NCBI RefSeq assembly: GCF_947501165.1
Contig: NZ_CANMUU010000001.1
Location: 558,001-622,000 of the forward strand
Length of the DNA stretch: 64,000 nucleotides
Reading direction: 5' to 3'
Source of the DNA: an uncultured Allomuricauda sp.
GTDB taxonomy: Bacteria; Bacteroidota; Bacteroidia; Flavobacteriales; Flavobacteriaceae
Below, one piece after another: positions 44,731 through 52,960 of this stretch (the stretch's first letter is position 1; every line of letters starts with the position of its first letter). The position numbers were made by a program, and so were the translations under genes. The notes beneath the pieces were generated by a model. It made no database searches. It was given only the letters and a program-made list of their open reading frames with translations, and had not been told where the DNA came from.

Positions 44731-45584
44731 AGTACATTAAGCATTTGTTCCTTAATCTTTTCAAGCTCGTCTTTCATTTGAACTACCAATTGCTGCATGG
44801 GAGCATAGTTTGCTTTAGACCCTATGGTATTGATTTCCCTTCCAATTTCTTGCGCTATAAATCCCAATTTTTTTCCATTGGAATCTCCAGAGCCCAGGGT
44901 TGAATCAAAATATTCCAAATGATTGGCCAAGCGTACCTTTTCCTCGGTAATATCGTATTTCTCCAGATAGTAAATGAGCTCTTGTTCAAATCGATTGGCA
45001 TCCACTTCAACTTTAAGCTCGGATAATGCCCTGTTCAAACGCTCTCTAATGGTATTCAAGCGTTCAGGGTCAATCTGTTTTACGTCATTGAGAAGATTAC
45101 CCAAGGTCTTAAGCCGAAGCTTAAAATCAGCTTCCAAAACGCTGCCTTCTTTTTCACGAAAGTTTTTTATTTTTAAAAGTGCTTGCCGCATGGCTTCCTT
45201 AATTGAAGCATATTCCTCTTCATCCAAATCTTCCTTATCACTACGAAGGGTATCGGGCATGCGTAAAGCTAATTCCAGGAGTTTAATGGGTTCTCCTTCA
45301 GTAATGGAACCCAACTGTTTCATATACTTTTTTACTGCACCTTGGTTGATTTCTGAAGTAGTTTCTTCACCTGTGATTTCTACATAAAGCCCAAGGTCTA
45401 CCTTTCCTCTTGAAAGGCTGTCCGCGATCATTTTTCTGAGTTCCAGTTCTTTTTCCCTGTACAATTGAGGAATTCTGGCATTTATGTCCAGATTTTTACT
45501 GTTCAGTGATTTTATCTCTACGGTAATTTTTTTTGAAGGAAGCTGCACCACGTGCTTTCCAAAGCCGGTCATGGATTGAATCAT
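44727..45584 (-). CDS. YicC family endoribonuclease-like protein
   Basis: A 285-aa protein of the YicC/YloC family. The N-terminus MIQSMTGFGKH is diagnostic, followed by EIKSLNSKNLDINARIP (about 24-40). The C-terminal DUF1732 domain ends with NGKKLGFIAQEIGREINTIG (about 237-256), matching the family signature. Family members act as RNA endonucleases in E. coli. It is the first gene of the operon and overlaps gmk by four bases. Confidence 0.94.
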   Translation of the reverse strand: MIQSMTGFGKHVVQLPSKKITVEIKSLNSKNLDINARIPQLYREKELELRKMIADSLSRGKVDLGLYVEITGEETTSEINQGAVKKYMKQLGSITEGEPIKLLELALRMPDTLRSDKEDLDEEEYASIKEAMRQALLKIKNFREKEGSVLEADFKLRLKTLGNLLNDVKQIDPERLNTIRERLNRALSELKVEVDANRFEQELIYYLEKYDITEEKVRLANHLEYFDSTLGSGDSNGKKLGFIAQEIGREINTIGSKANYAPMQQLVVQMKDELEKIKEQMLNVL

Positions 45585-45667
45585 GCGGAGTATTAAATTT
45601 TGGCAAAGGTAACCAAAATAGCCAATGGGCTTTTGGTTAGAATAGATGTATGAAAAAGCGTTATGGG

Positions 45668-46426
45668 CTAGTTCAACTCCCTAACCCAGATATTGCGATA
45701 ACTCACCCTACTATTGTCCTTATGGTCTTGAAGCATTAAAGGGGCTTTCCCATGAGCCTCATACTTGGGCCAACCTATGTACTTAATGGTTCCTTCAATT
45801 TCAAAATGGTCTTGGACCAACACCCCATTGTGGATTACGGTTACTGTGGCCGGTTCATCAATATTACCTCCCCTGGTAAACTTGGGTGCATGAAAAACAA
45901 TATCATAACTGTTCCACTCTCCAGTGGGCACGGATGCCATGGCCAATGGAACGCCTTGTTTGTAAACGGATCCTACCTGCCCATTTACGTAGGTCGGATT
46001 ATCATTATTATCCAAAATTTGAACTTCATAACGTTGCTGTATGAACACTCCACTATTCGCCCTATTCTGTCCTTCTCTTTGTATTTCAGCGGGTGACTTC
46101 CATTCTAAATGTAATTGGAAGCTTCCAAAATTTCGTTTGGTTTGAATATTGCCGGTTTTGTCCTTCACGGTCATACTACCATCCTTATTCAAATTCCATT
46201 TGACCGCTGTACTATCTACGGAGCTTATCCATTCGTCAAAGTTACTCCCATCAAAAAGAACTATGGCATCACTTGGAGGTGCACCATTCTTCCCAGGAAT
46301 TACCTTTGGAGGTACCGGTTCATAAAATTCCGTAGCTTCTGGAGTAGTGGGTTCTTTCTCTTGACCGAACACGAAGCATACGGTCAAAACTAATGCAGCA
46401 AAAAAAGCAAGTACTTGTTTGGTCAT
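45668..46426 (-). CDS. Secreted DUF1080 protein (3-keto-disaccharide hydrolase family)
   Basis: A 252-aa protein with a Sec signal peptide (about residues 1-21, ALVLTVCFVFGQ). A DUF1080 concanavalin-like beta-sandwich follows, starting IVLFDGSNFDEW and including the conserved FQLHLEWKSP, RANSGVFIQQRYEVQILDN, and a closing YRNIWVREL strand. Family members cleave oxidised (3-keto) glycosides. It lies one base after another DUF1080 gene; the two differ considerably in sequence, so they may act on different linkages or anomers. Part of the leftward sugar locus. Confidence 0.9.
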   Translation of the reverse strand: MTKQVLAFFAALVLTVCFVFGQEKEPTTPEATEFYEPVPPKVIPGKNGAPPSDAIVLFDGSNFDEWISSVDSTAVKWNLNKDGSMTVKDKTGNIQTKRNFGSFQLHLEWKSPAEIQREGQNRANSGVFIQQRYEVQILDNNDNPTYVNGQVGSVYKQGVPLAMASVPTGEWNSYDIVFHAPKFTRGGNIDEPATVTVIHNGVLVQDHFEIEGTIKYIGWPKYEAHGKAPLMLQDHKDNSRVSYRNIWVRELN

Positions 46427-46427
46427 C

Positions 46428-47180
46428 TTATAACTCTTTAATCTTTATATTTCTGTACCCAATTACAATGGGCTCTCCATGGTCTTGCAATGCAATTTTT
46501 CCGGTTTTGTATTTTCCAAATGCCTCCCAGGTGGCAAACTTTGAATTGGCCACCATAGCATCCCATGCGTCCCCATTTACCGGAAATTCGGTAATTTTTG
46601 TTCCATTCAATACCACACTTCCTTCATTGGTGTCGTGATTTATGGTAATCAAGTAATGATTCCATTCCCCAACAGGTTTTACTACATCTTGAGTTGGAGA
46701 AACCATATCGTAAAGGGCCCCCGCCTGATGGCTTGTACCGTTTTTTGCATCGGGATGCGATACATTATCCAATACTTGTATTTCAGGTCCTGTGATATAT
46801 GGCTCATTGTACTTTTCATCTTCAACCACGCCCCACATGATACCACTATTGGCTCCACTGTTCACCATCCATTCTATAGAAAGTATAAAGTTGGTGTATT
46901 CCTTATCTGTTACCATATTGAAACGCTCTCCATCTTTGCGGGCTTCGGAAATCTTGTTTAGTAACATAGCTCCATCTTGGAGTGACCATGCTTCCTCTAT
47001 TTCACGCCCAGAGTACACATGCCATCCGTTCCAAGAAGTGCCGTCAAATAAGACGGTCCATTCGGATTCTTCCTCTTTAGAAGCTTCAGTTGTTTCCAGC
47101 TGTTCTGTAGATTGTTCTTTTGGCTTTTCTTTACACGAAAAGGTAAGTGCTAAAACAAGGAGCAAGCTTATTTTCTTCAT
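46428..47180 (-). CDS. DUF1080 lipoprotein (3-keto-disaccharide hydrolase family)
   Basis: A 250-aa lipoprotein: the signal MKKISLLLVLALTFSC ends in Cys16. A Glu/Ser-rich linker precedes the DUF1080 domain, which starts TVLFDGTSWNGW and carries NFILSIEWMVNSGANSGIM and GPEIQVLDN, the family's substrate-cleft signature. It ends with a YRNIKIKEL strand. It is one of two tandem DUF1080 genes and overlaps the upstream TIM-barrel gene by four bases. It probably works in the periplasm or on the cell surface on a 3-keto-glycoside. Confidence 0.9.
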   Translation of the reverse strand: MKKISLLLVLALTFSCKEKPKEQSTEQLETTEASKEEESEWTVLFDGTSWNGWHVYSGREIEEAWSLQDGAMLLNKISEARKDGERFNMVTDKEYTNFILSIEWMVNSGANSGIMWGVVEDEKYNEPYITGPEIQVLDNVSHPDAKNGTSHQAGALYDMVSPTQDVVKPVGEWNHYLITINHDTNEGSVVLNGTKITEFPVNGDAWDAMVANSKFATWEAFGKYKTGKIALQDHGEPIVIGYRNIKIKEL

Positions 47181-48229
47181 AATCCCAGTATTCTTTTAAG
47201 TTTGTCAGTATCCGTATCAGAACCAGCAAAATCATCAAAGGTTTTGGTAGTGGCCTCAATGATATGATCAGCGATAAATTTAGCGCCTTCTCGAGCCCCT
47301 TGTTCTGGACTCTTTATACAACACTCCCATTCCATCACGGCCCAAACATCACAGCCATATTGGGTTAATTTGGAAAAAATGGTCTTGAAGTCTATTTGCC
47401 CATCACCCAAAGAACGATAACGTCCAGCTCTGTCTCCCCAATCGTTATACCCACCAAAGGCTCCTTTTTTGCCCGTAGGGTTGAACTCTGAATCCTTCAC
47501 ATGAAACGACTTAATAAATTCATGGTAGTGGTCTATATAAGTGATGTAGTCCAGTTGCTGAAGAACAAAATGGCTGGGGTCATACAATATATTAACCCGT
47601 TTATGATTGCCTGTGGCTTCCAAAAAACGCTCAAAAGTGTCTCCGTCATGCAAATCCTCACCAGGATGGATTTCATAGCAAACATCCACACCTTCTTCAT
47701 CAAAATGATTTAAAATAGGCATCCAACGCTTGGCCAGTTCCTCAAATCCCATTTCAACAAGTCCAGGAGGTCTTTGAGGCCATGGATGTGCTGTATGCCA
47801 AAGCAATGCTCCAGAAAAAGTTGCATGCGCCTTAATTCCCAATCTTCTACTTGCAGTTGCCGCTTTTTTAACCGTTTCAATGGCCCACTGGGTTCTTTCC
47901 TTCGGTTTTCCCTTTAAATGGTCCGGTGCAAAATTGTCGAACATAATATCGTAAGCAGGATGTACGGCCACCAATTGTCCTTGAAGGTGGGTGGAAAGTT
48001 CTGTAATCTCCAACCCGTAGGAATTGATTTTTCCTTTGAGTTCATCGCAATAGTCCTGACTTTCGGCTGCTTTATCCAAATCGATAAGGAACGATTCCCA
48101 AGTAGGAATCTGAATTCCTTTGTATCCTAAATCAGAAGCCCATTTACAAAGACCATCCAAACTGTTGAATGGTGGCTCACTATCCACAAATTGGGCAAGA
48201 AATACGGCAGGTCCTTTTATTGTTTTCAT
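47177..48229 (-). CDS. Cytoplasmic sugar phosphate isomerase/epimerase-like TIM barrel
   Basis: A 350-aa xylose-isomerase-like TIM-barrel protein without signal peptide. The likely metal ligands are visible: Glu in VCYEIHPGEDL, Asp in LYDPSHFV, His in SFHVKDSEF, and Glu in AVMEWECC. The ATG at 48229 is preferred over the TTG at 48238. Family members isomerise or epimerise sugars, or hydrate 2-hydroxy-3-keto-glycals. It overlaps the DUF1080 lipoprotein by four bases, so the three genes form one transcript. The exact reaction is inference. Confidence 0.88.
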   Translation of the reverse strand: MKTIKGPAVFLAQFVDSEPPFNSLDGLCKWASDLGYKGIQIPTWESFLIDLDKAAESQDYCDELKGKINSYGLEITELSTHLQGQLVAVHPAYDIMFDNFAPDHLKGKPKERTQWAIETVKKAATASRRLGIKAHATFSGALLWHTAHPWPQRPPGLVEMGFEELAKRWMPILNHFDEEGVDVCYEIHPGEDLHDGDTFERFLEATGNHKRVNILYDPSHFVLQQLDYITYIDHYHEFIKSFHVKDSEFNPTGKKGAFGGYNDWGDRAGRYRSLGDGQIDFKTIFSKLTQYGCDVWAVMEWECCIKSPEQGAREGAKFIADHIIEATTKTFDDFAGSDTDTDKLKRILGL

Positions 48230-48459
48230 TTTGGTCAAATTAAGATTCAGAGATTTCTTGGATTCTCTGTTGAGGAAATTAGATGGTTCAACAATTCTTT
48301 GTCAAGAAAGATAAATATAGGTATTCAATTAGAATTAAAACAGCCCTTTAGTGGATGAAATTTTGTTTCCCCATTTTCTTTGTTAAAACTTCAATTGTTA
48401 TCTTAGGCCCTTTAACAGAAAGAACCCAAATTTTATCTGCCTTCAAAATTCTAACTCTA

Positions 48460-48924
48460 ATGGAAAATGCTTCTGCCCAAGATTTGTGGACCGACTTTTT
48501 AAATTCAAAGCCAAACCTTGTTTGCGAAGGTGAGCCTAAAGTCATTCACTTTTGCGACAATGAAAAAGATGCCAATGTCTGTTCTGAATTGGTCAACAAG
48601 GAAATAAAACGAGCCACTTCACATTCCCTTTTGGGTTTACAATTGCGAAAAGAAACACTTCCCAAAATAGGAGATTTGGCCATTGTCACGGATTGGAACG
48701 GGAAAGCCAAGACCATTATCCGTACCACTGGGGTTAAACTTATTCCCTATTTTGCGATTCGGGAAGAGCATGCAAGAATGGAAGGTGAAGGGGACAAGAG
48801 CTTGGACTATTGGAAGAAAGTACACTGGGACTATTACACCCGAGAGCTTTCCGAATTTAAACGACTACCTAGAGAAAGTATGATTGTGGTTTTTGAACAG
48901 TTTGAAAAACTGCATTCAAAATAA
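48460..48924 (+). CDS. ASCH domain protein
   Basis: A 154-aa protein of the ASCH superfamily, a beta-barrel fold related to PUA RNA-binding domains. Diagnostic segments are GDLAIVTDWNGKAKTIIRTT (about 70-89) and EGEGDKSLDYWKKVHWDYY (about 107-125). The ATG at 48460 is used because family members start near MENASAQDLWTDF; the 35 extra upstream residues are unlikely. Related proteins are amidohydrolases acting on modified nucleosides. It sits on the plus strand inside the otherwise leftward sugar locus and looks unrelated to it. Confidence 0.85.
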   Translation: MENASAQDLWTDFLNSKPNLVCEGEPKVIHFCDNEKDANVCSELVNKEIKRATSHSLLGLQLRKETLPKIGDLAIVTDWNGKAKTIIRTTGVKLIPYFAIREEHARMEGEGDKSLDYWKKVHWDYYTRELSEFKRLPRESMIVVFEQFEKLHSK

Positions 48925-48974
48925 AAGGCCGAATAAATTGGACCTTTAGACTTTCAATTCTTTAAAATTCGTCT

Positions 48975-50111
48975 TTAATCTAGATTTACCCAGATGTTCC
49001 CCTGTTTGTTAGATTCCACTGTGCTTTCTATAAAATTAAGGCCTCGTACCCCGTCTAACATGGTTGGAAATTCACCATCATTATAGGCTTCTCCTCTAAT
49101 AGCTTTAGCTACTCCCAAATAAATATTGGCCATGGCGTCAAATATTCCTTCCGGGTGTCCAGGAGGCAGTTTGGTGCCATCCAAAGATAATTCGGAATTA
49201 TAGGCATGCCCAGGTTTGTATACCTGCAAAGGCTCTGTATCGCTTAATTTGTAGAGATAATTTGGGTTTTCTTGCTCCCATCTAAAGGCTGCTTTTTCAC
49301 CGTAAATCGCAATTGCCAATCCATTTTCTTCTCCAGTGGCTACTTGACTACTTCGAATCACACCTTTGACATGTTTGTCCATCCGTATCAAAACCGTGCC
49401 ATCCACATCCATCTGATTGTCATCATACAGATAATTGAAATCGCACAAAAGAGATTTGACCTGTAGGCCTGTAGTAAACTCAATCATATTAAAGGCATGA
49501 ACGCCAATATCACCCATGCATGAACTGATTCCAGCTTTTTTGGGGTCTAATCGCCAAACCGTGGAGCGTTTTTCTTTGTCATGGATAATCCCATTGATCC
49601 ATCCTTGGTAATATCTAGCATCCACTTTATGGATTTTCCCTAACTCTCCTGCTTTTATCATTTCCCGCATTTGGCGAACCATTGGATAGCCAGTGTAGGT
49701 ATGAGTCACTGCAAAAACCTTTTTAGCTTTGGCCAAGGTTTCTTGTAGAATCTTCGCCTCTTCATAATTAGTCGTCATTGGCTTTTCACAAATGACATGA
49801 AAACCATTTTCCAATAGTTTTTTTGCCATGGGAAAGTGGAGAAAGTTAGGCGTAAGTACGGAGCAAACCTGAATACGTTCTTCTTCCGGAAGTTTTAGCT
49901 CCGCTTCTATCAGCGCGTCCAAATCGGAATAAACACGATTGGTAGGGATATCAATTTCATTTGCAAAAGCTATACTTTCTTCATGATTGGCATTGAATAC
50001 TCCCCCTGTTATTTCGTAATTATCGTTGATGTAAGCCGCTACCCGGTGTAGCACACCAATTAGGGAATCACCTCCACCTCCAAGTATTCCAAGCTTAATT
50101 TTCTTAGGCAT
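48975..50111 (-). CDS. Gfo/Idh/MocA family sugar dehydrogenase
   Basis: A 378-aa NAD(P)-dependent oxidoreductase. The Rossmann motif is LGILGGGGDSLIG (about residues 7-19). The catalytic Lys is Lys110 in the CEKP motif, and Asp201 and His205 of DIGVHAF give the family's second catalytic site. No export signal is present, so it acts in the cytoplasm. In the presumed pathway it would interconvert a 3-keto sugar and the sugar. It lies five bases before the MFS permease gene in the same transcript direction. Confidence 0.93.
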   Translation of the reverse strand: MPKKIKLGILGGGGDSLIGVLHRVAAYINDNYEITGGVFNANHEESIAFANEIDIPTNRVYSDLDALIEAELKLPEEERIQVCSVLTPNFLHFPMAKKLLENGFHVICEKPMTTNYEEAKILQETLAKAKKVFAVTHTYTGYPMVRQMREMIKAGELGKIHKVDARYYQGWINGIIHDKEKRSTVWRLDPKKAGISSCMGDIGVHAFNMIEFTTGLQVKSLLCDFNYLYDDNQMDVDGTVLIRMDKHVKGVIRSSQVATGEENGLAIAIYGEKAAFRWEQENPNYLYKLSDTEPLQVYKPGHAYNSELSLDGTKLPPGHPEGIFDAMANIYLGVAKAIRGEAYNDGEFPTMLDGVRGLNFIESTVESNKQGNIWVNLD

Positions 50112-50116
50112 ATATT

Positions 50117-51343
50117 TTATTCTTTATATTCTATTTTTTCGTTTTTGAACAGTAGCATGAAAAGTATCAAAACCACAAAAGCAAAAATAGCCGGGAAAGT
50201 CCAAATATTGGTCCATTCATGTACATTTTCAGAAACCAAGTAAGAATCTGTTATTTTTCCAGCGACCCAGAAACCAATCAGCATACCCACACCATAAGTG
50301 GCCAAGGTAATTAAGCCTTGCGCCGCACTCTTGTACTTTTCCCCTGCTTTTGAATCCGTATAAATCTGACCGGACACAAAAAAGAAATCATAGCAGATAC
50401 CATGCAATGCTATTCCCAAAATCAACATAAAGGCCAACTCTCCAGCATCTCCAAAAGCAAAAAGCAGATATCTAATGGTCCATGCCAACATTCCTGCAAG
50501 AATGGTCATTTTGAAGCCAAACTTTTTGAAAAAGAAAGGCAACAACAACATAAAAAGAACTTCAGAAATCTGTCCAATCGTCATTTTCCCAGCTGGATTG
50601 GAAACTCCTATTTCGCCTAAAAACTGACCTGCATGCTGGTAGTAAAATGCCAAAGGAATACAAATCAACACAGAGGCAATGAAAAATATAAGAAAGTTCC
50701 TGTTCTTAAGGAGCTTTAGTGCTTCTAATCCGAGAATATCAGAAATCGTTACTTTTTCATCCTTAGAAGTCTTAGGTGGTGTTTTAGGCAAAGTAAAACT
50801 AAAAACTCCCAATAAGGCTGATGCGCCAGCAACCATTAGAAAGGTGTTTTTCAACAATCCTTCTTGCACTCCAGCTTCGCTATCCCATCCAAAAAAACTA
50901 ATGGCGAGTCCTGCAACAATCCAGCCTATAGTTCCAAAAACACGGACAAAGGCAAACTCCTTTGAAGGGTCTTTCATTTGGTTAAAAGCCACAGAGTTCA
51001 CCAAAGCCAAGGTTGGCATATAGGCAATCATATAGCCGTAGACATATGGGATAAAAACAGAAATATCTGAAGCATTGGCTATTTGATACATTAAAAATGC
51101 CCCTATCAAATGAAGTATTCCCAATACTTTTTCAGCGTTAAAATAGCGATCCGCTATGAGCCCAATAATGAACGGAGCAATTATGGCTCCCCAAGATTGA
51201 CTAGAGTAAGCACTTGCTATTTCAGCCCCACTAGCATCCAAGGTGTTTGGCAAATAAATGCCCATGGTGACAAACCACCCTCCCCAAATGAAAAACTCAA
51301 GAAACATCATAAAGGACAGCTGAAATTTTGCTATTGAATTCAT
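50117..51343 (-). CDS. MFS permease of the nucleoside:H+ symporter family
   Basis: A 408-aa major-facilitator transporter with twelve membrane helices. The N-terminus MNSIAKFQLSFMMFLEFFIWGGWFVTMG and SSQSWGAIIAPFIIGLIADRYF match the NupG/XapB-type nucleoside symporter family. Members found beside DUF1080 and Gfo/Idh/MocA genes are probably sugar rather than nucleoside carriers. It is 24 bases downstream of DinB and five bases upstream of the dehydrogenase, so it likely imports the oxidised sugar for reduction. Confidence 0.9.
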   Translation of the reverse strand: MNSIAKFQLSFMMFLEFFIWGGWFVTMGIYLPNTLDASGAEIASAYSSQSWGAIIAPFIIGLIADRYFNAEKVLGILHLIGAFLMYQIANASDISVFIPYVYGYMIAYMPTLALVNSVAFNQMKDPSKEFAFVRVFGTIGWIVAGLAISFFGWDSEAGVQEGLLKNTFLMVAGASALLGVFSFTLPKTPPKTSKDEKVTISDILGLEALKLLKNRNFLIFFIASVLICIPLAFYYQHAGQFLGEIGVSNPAGKMTIGQISEVLFMLLLPFFFKKFGFKMTILAGMLAWTIRYLLFAFGDAGELAFMLILGIALHGICYDFFFVSGQIYTDSKAGEKYKSAAQGLITLATYGVGMLIGFWVAGKITDSYLVSENVHEWTNIWTFPAIFAFVVLILFMLLFKNEKIEYKE

Positions 51344-51367
51344 ACAAATATTGCGTTAGTTGATTTG

Positions 51368-51811
51368 TTATCTCTTGTAAAAAATGTAGTCCAAGGGTAT
51401 TGGCTCTATTTTGGAAGCCCTCATATCCATTACAATTTGTCCCCGGTGGTGCGTAGCGTGATTTACTATGTGAAAAAGGATATCTTTTAGATCGTTGGAA
51501 TAGGCCCTGCCTTCAGTACTGGTATAATCAATTCGCTTATTAAAATCTTCAGCATTGGTGATAATTTCAAACGAAGAGCGCTGATTGTCATAATGAATAT
51601 CATTCCAATCTTCTACGGCATGTTTTTGCCAAACTTCAAATTCGTGGGTCTTCCCCAGGATTCTTTGATTCCATATATGATGGGAATTTAAAATATGACT
51701 GAACATCTTAATGCTTTTTTTGGGCACCTTGTCCATTTGGCCAAATTGCTCCATCAATTGCTTATTGCAATAGAAATTATAATCAAAAAGCTGTTGTAAA
51801 AATCCCTTCAT
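51368..51811 (-). CDS. DinB family protein
   Basis: A 147-aa four-helix-bundle protein. The conserved His residues that bind metal are visible: HILNSHHIWNQRILGK (about residues 41-56) and FHIVNHATHHRGQI (about 112-125). DinB/YfiT proteins are often thiol transferases or damage-inducible proteins. It sits between the exported TIM barrel and the MFS permease in the same direction, with gaps of 16 and 24 bases. A role in sugar metabolism is not obvious; it may use a thiol cofactor. Confidence 0.85.
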   Translation of the reverse strand: MKGFLQQLFDYNFYCNKQLMEQFGQMDKVPKKSIKMFSHILNSHHIWNQRILGKTHEFEVWQKHAVEDWNDIHYDNQRSSFEIITNAEDFNKRIDYTSTEGRAYSNDLKDILFHIVNHATHHRGQIVMDMRASKIEPIPLDYIFYKR

Positions 51812-51827
51812 ACTTTTTTGGAATGTT

Positions 51828-52823
51828 TCACGCGGATTGTTCCATTACTTTTAAGAGTAGCTCTTTAGTTGCCAAGATACCTTCCTCTTCACCCAAAACA
51901 TCTCCTTCATATTCCACACCAATATACCCTGCATACTCCGCTTCATTGACAATTTTCATCATACGGGCATAATCTGTATGGGTTTCATTACCTTGTTCAT
52001 CAAAATCATGAGATTTTGCACTAACAGCTTTGGCGTAGGGCATTAGCTCTTGTATTCCTTTGTATCTATCATATTCTTCAATACAAGGTGAGGAAAAATA
52101 AGAGCCATCTTCACGTTTTACACAGAAATTTCCAAAATCTGGTAAAGTACCGCAATTGGATAGGCCTACTTGTTTTATGACATCCACCAACATCTGCGCA
52201 TTTGATGAAAAACCACCGTGGTTCTCCACTATTACATTAATGTTTTTGGTGTTGGCGTAATTTGATAATTGGGTGAGCCCATCAACCGAAGCTTGAGTCC
52301 ATTCTTCAGCTACCTTGCTGCCCATCAAGTTAACCCTAACGGAATGACATCCTAGTTCCGCGGCAGCATCAACCCATTTAAAGTGGTTTTGGACAGCCTC
52401 TTTTCTTTCACCGGCATCCGCTGCAGAAAGATCTCCTTCATGATCGATCATAATAATCAAGTTCTCCATACCGTGCTTTTCACTTTCAGCTTTTGATCTT
52501 TGAACAAAGTGCTGCATCGCTTCTTTTGAAAAACCTTTGATATTGGGCTCGTTTTCGTATAATTGATTTACATACTCCAATCCTGTAAAACCCCATTCTT
52601 TTGCTTTTTCAGCAAATAAATAAGGGTCCATACCTTCTTCCTTTATCATTCTATGGATAGACCACTGGGCCAAGGATAGTTTTAGCACCGGTGAAGCATT
52701 ATCCACTTCTTCTATCTCCACAACTTCTTCCTTTTTTTGTTTAGGTTTACAGGAATGTAGCCCAAATACGGATATGGCAACTCCCGCCTGAAGGGTCCCC
52801 TGAACAAAATTTCTTCTCTTCAT
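51828..52823 (-). CDS. Exported TIM-barrel sugar isomerase/epimerase-like lipoprotein
   Basis: A 331-aa xylose-isomerase-like TIM-barrel protein. The N-terminus MKRRNFVQG is twin-arginine-like, and Cys25 in FGLHSC fits a lipobox, so it is probably a Tat-exported lipoprotein. An acidic linker (VVEIEEVDN) follows. Possible metal ligands are Glu in VIVENHGG, Asp in LPDFGNF, His in AKSHDF and Glu in IGVEYEG. It opens the leftward transcript, divergent from the GMC oxidoreductase. It could act in the periplasm on the products of DUF1080 cleavage; this is inference. Confidence 0.88.
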   Translation of the reverse strand: MKRRNFVQGTLQAGVAISVFGLHSCKPKQKKEEVVEIEEVDNASPVLKLSLAQWSIHRMIKEEGMDPYLFAEKAKEWGFTGLEYVNQLYENEPNIKGFSKEAMQHFVQRSKAESEKHGMENLIIMIDHEGDLSAADAGERKEAVQNHFKWVDAAAELGCHSVRVNLMGSKVAEEWTQASVDGLTQLSNYANTKNINVIVENHGGFSSNAQMLVDVIKQVGLSNCGTLPDFGNFCVKREDGSYFSSPCIEEYDRYKGIQELMPYAKAVSAKSHDFDEQGNETHTDYARMMKIVNEAEYAGYIGVEYEGDVLGEEEGILATKELLLKVMEQSA

Positions 52824-52960
52824 ATAGTTAGATTATTGAATCTTTAAAGGAATCTAAAAACTACAACGTTATAGTATCAAATTCTCAATAAACGCAGGGT
52901 TTAAATGTAGAAAATTAATTTAATAATTAATACATTTATGAACTAAACAATTCAGAATAC

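Noticed and set aside
44974-45387. 137-aa Ser/Arg-rich frame antisense to the YicC gene
   Set aside because: Composition follows from the reverse complement of a Glu/Leu-rich helix; the YicC gene is clear.
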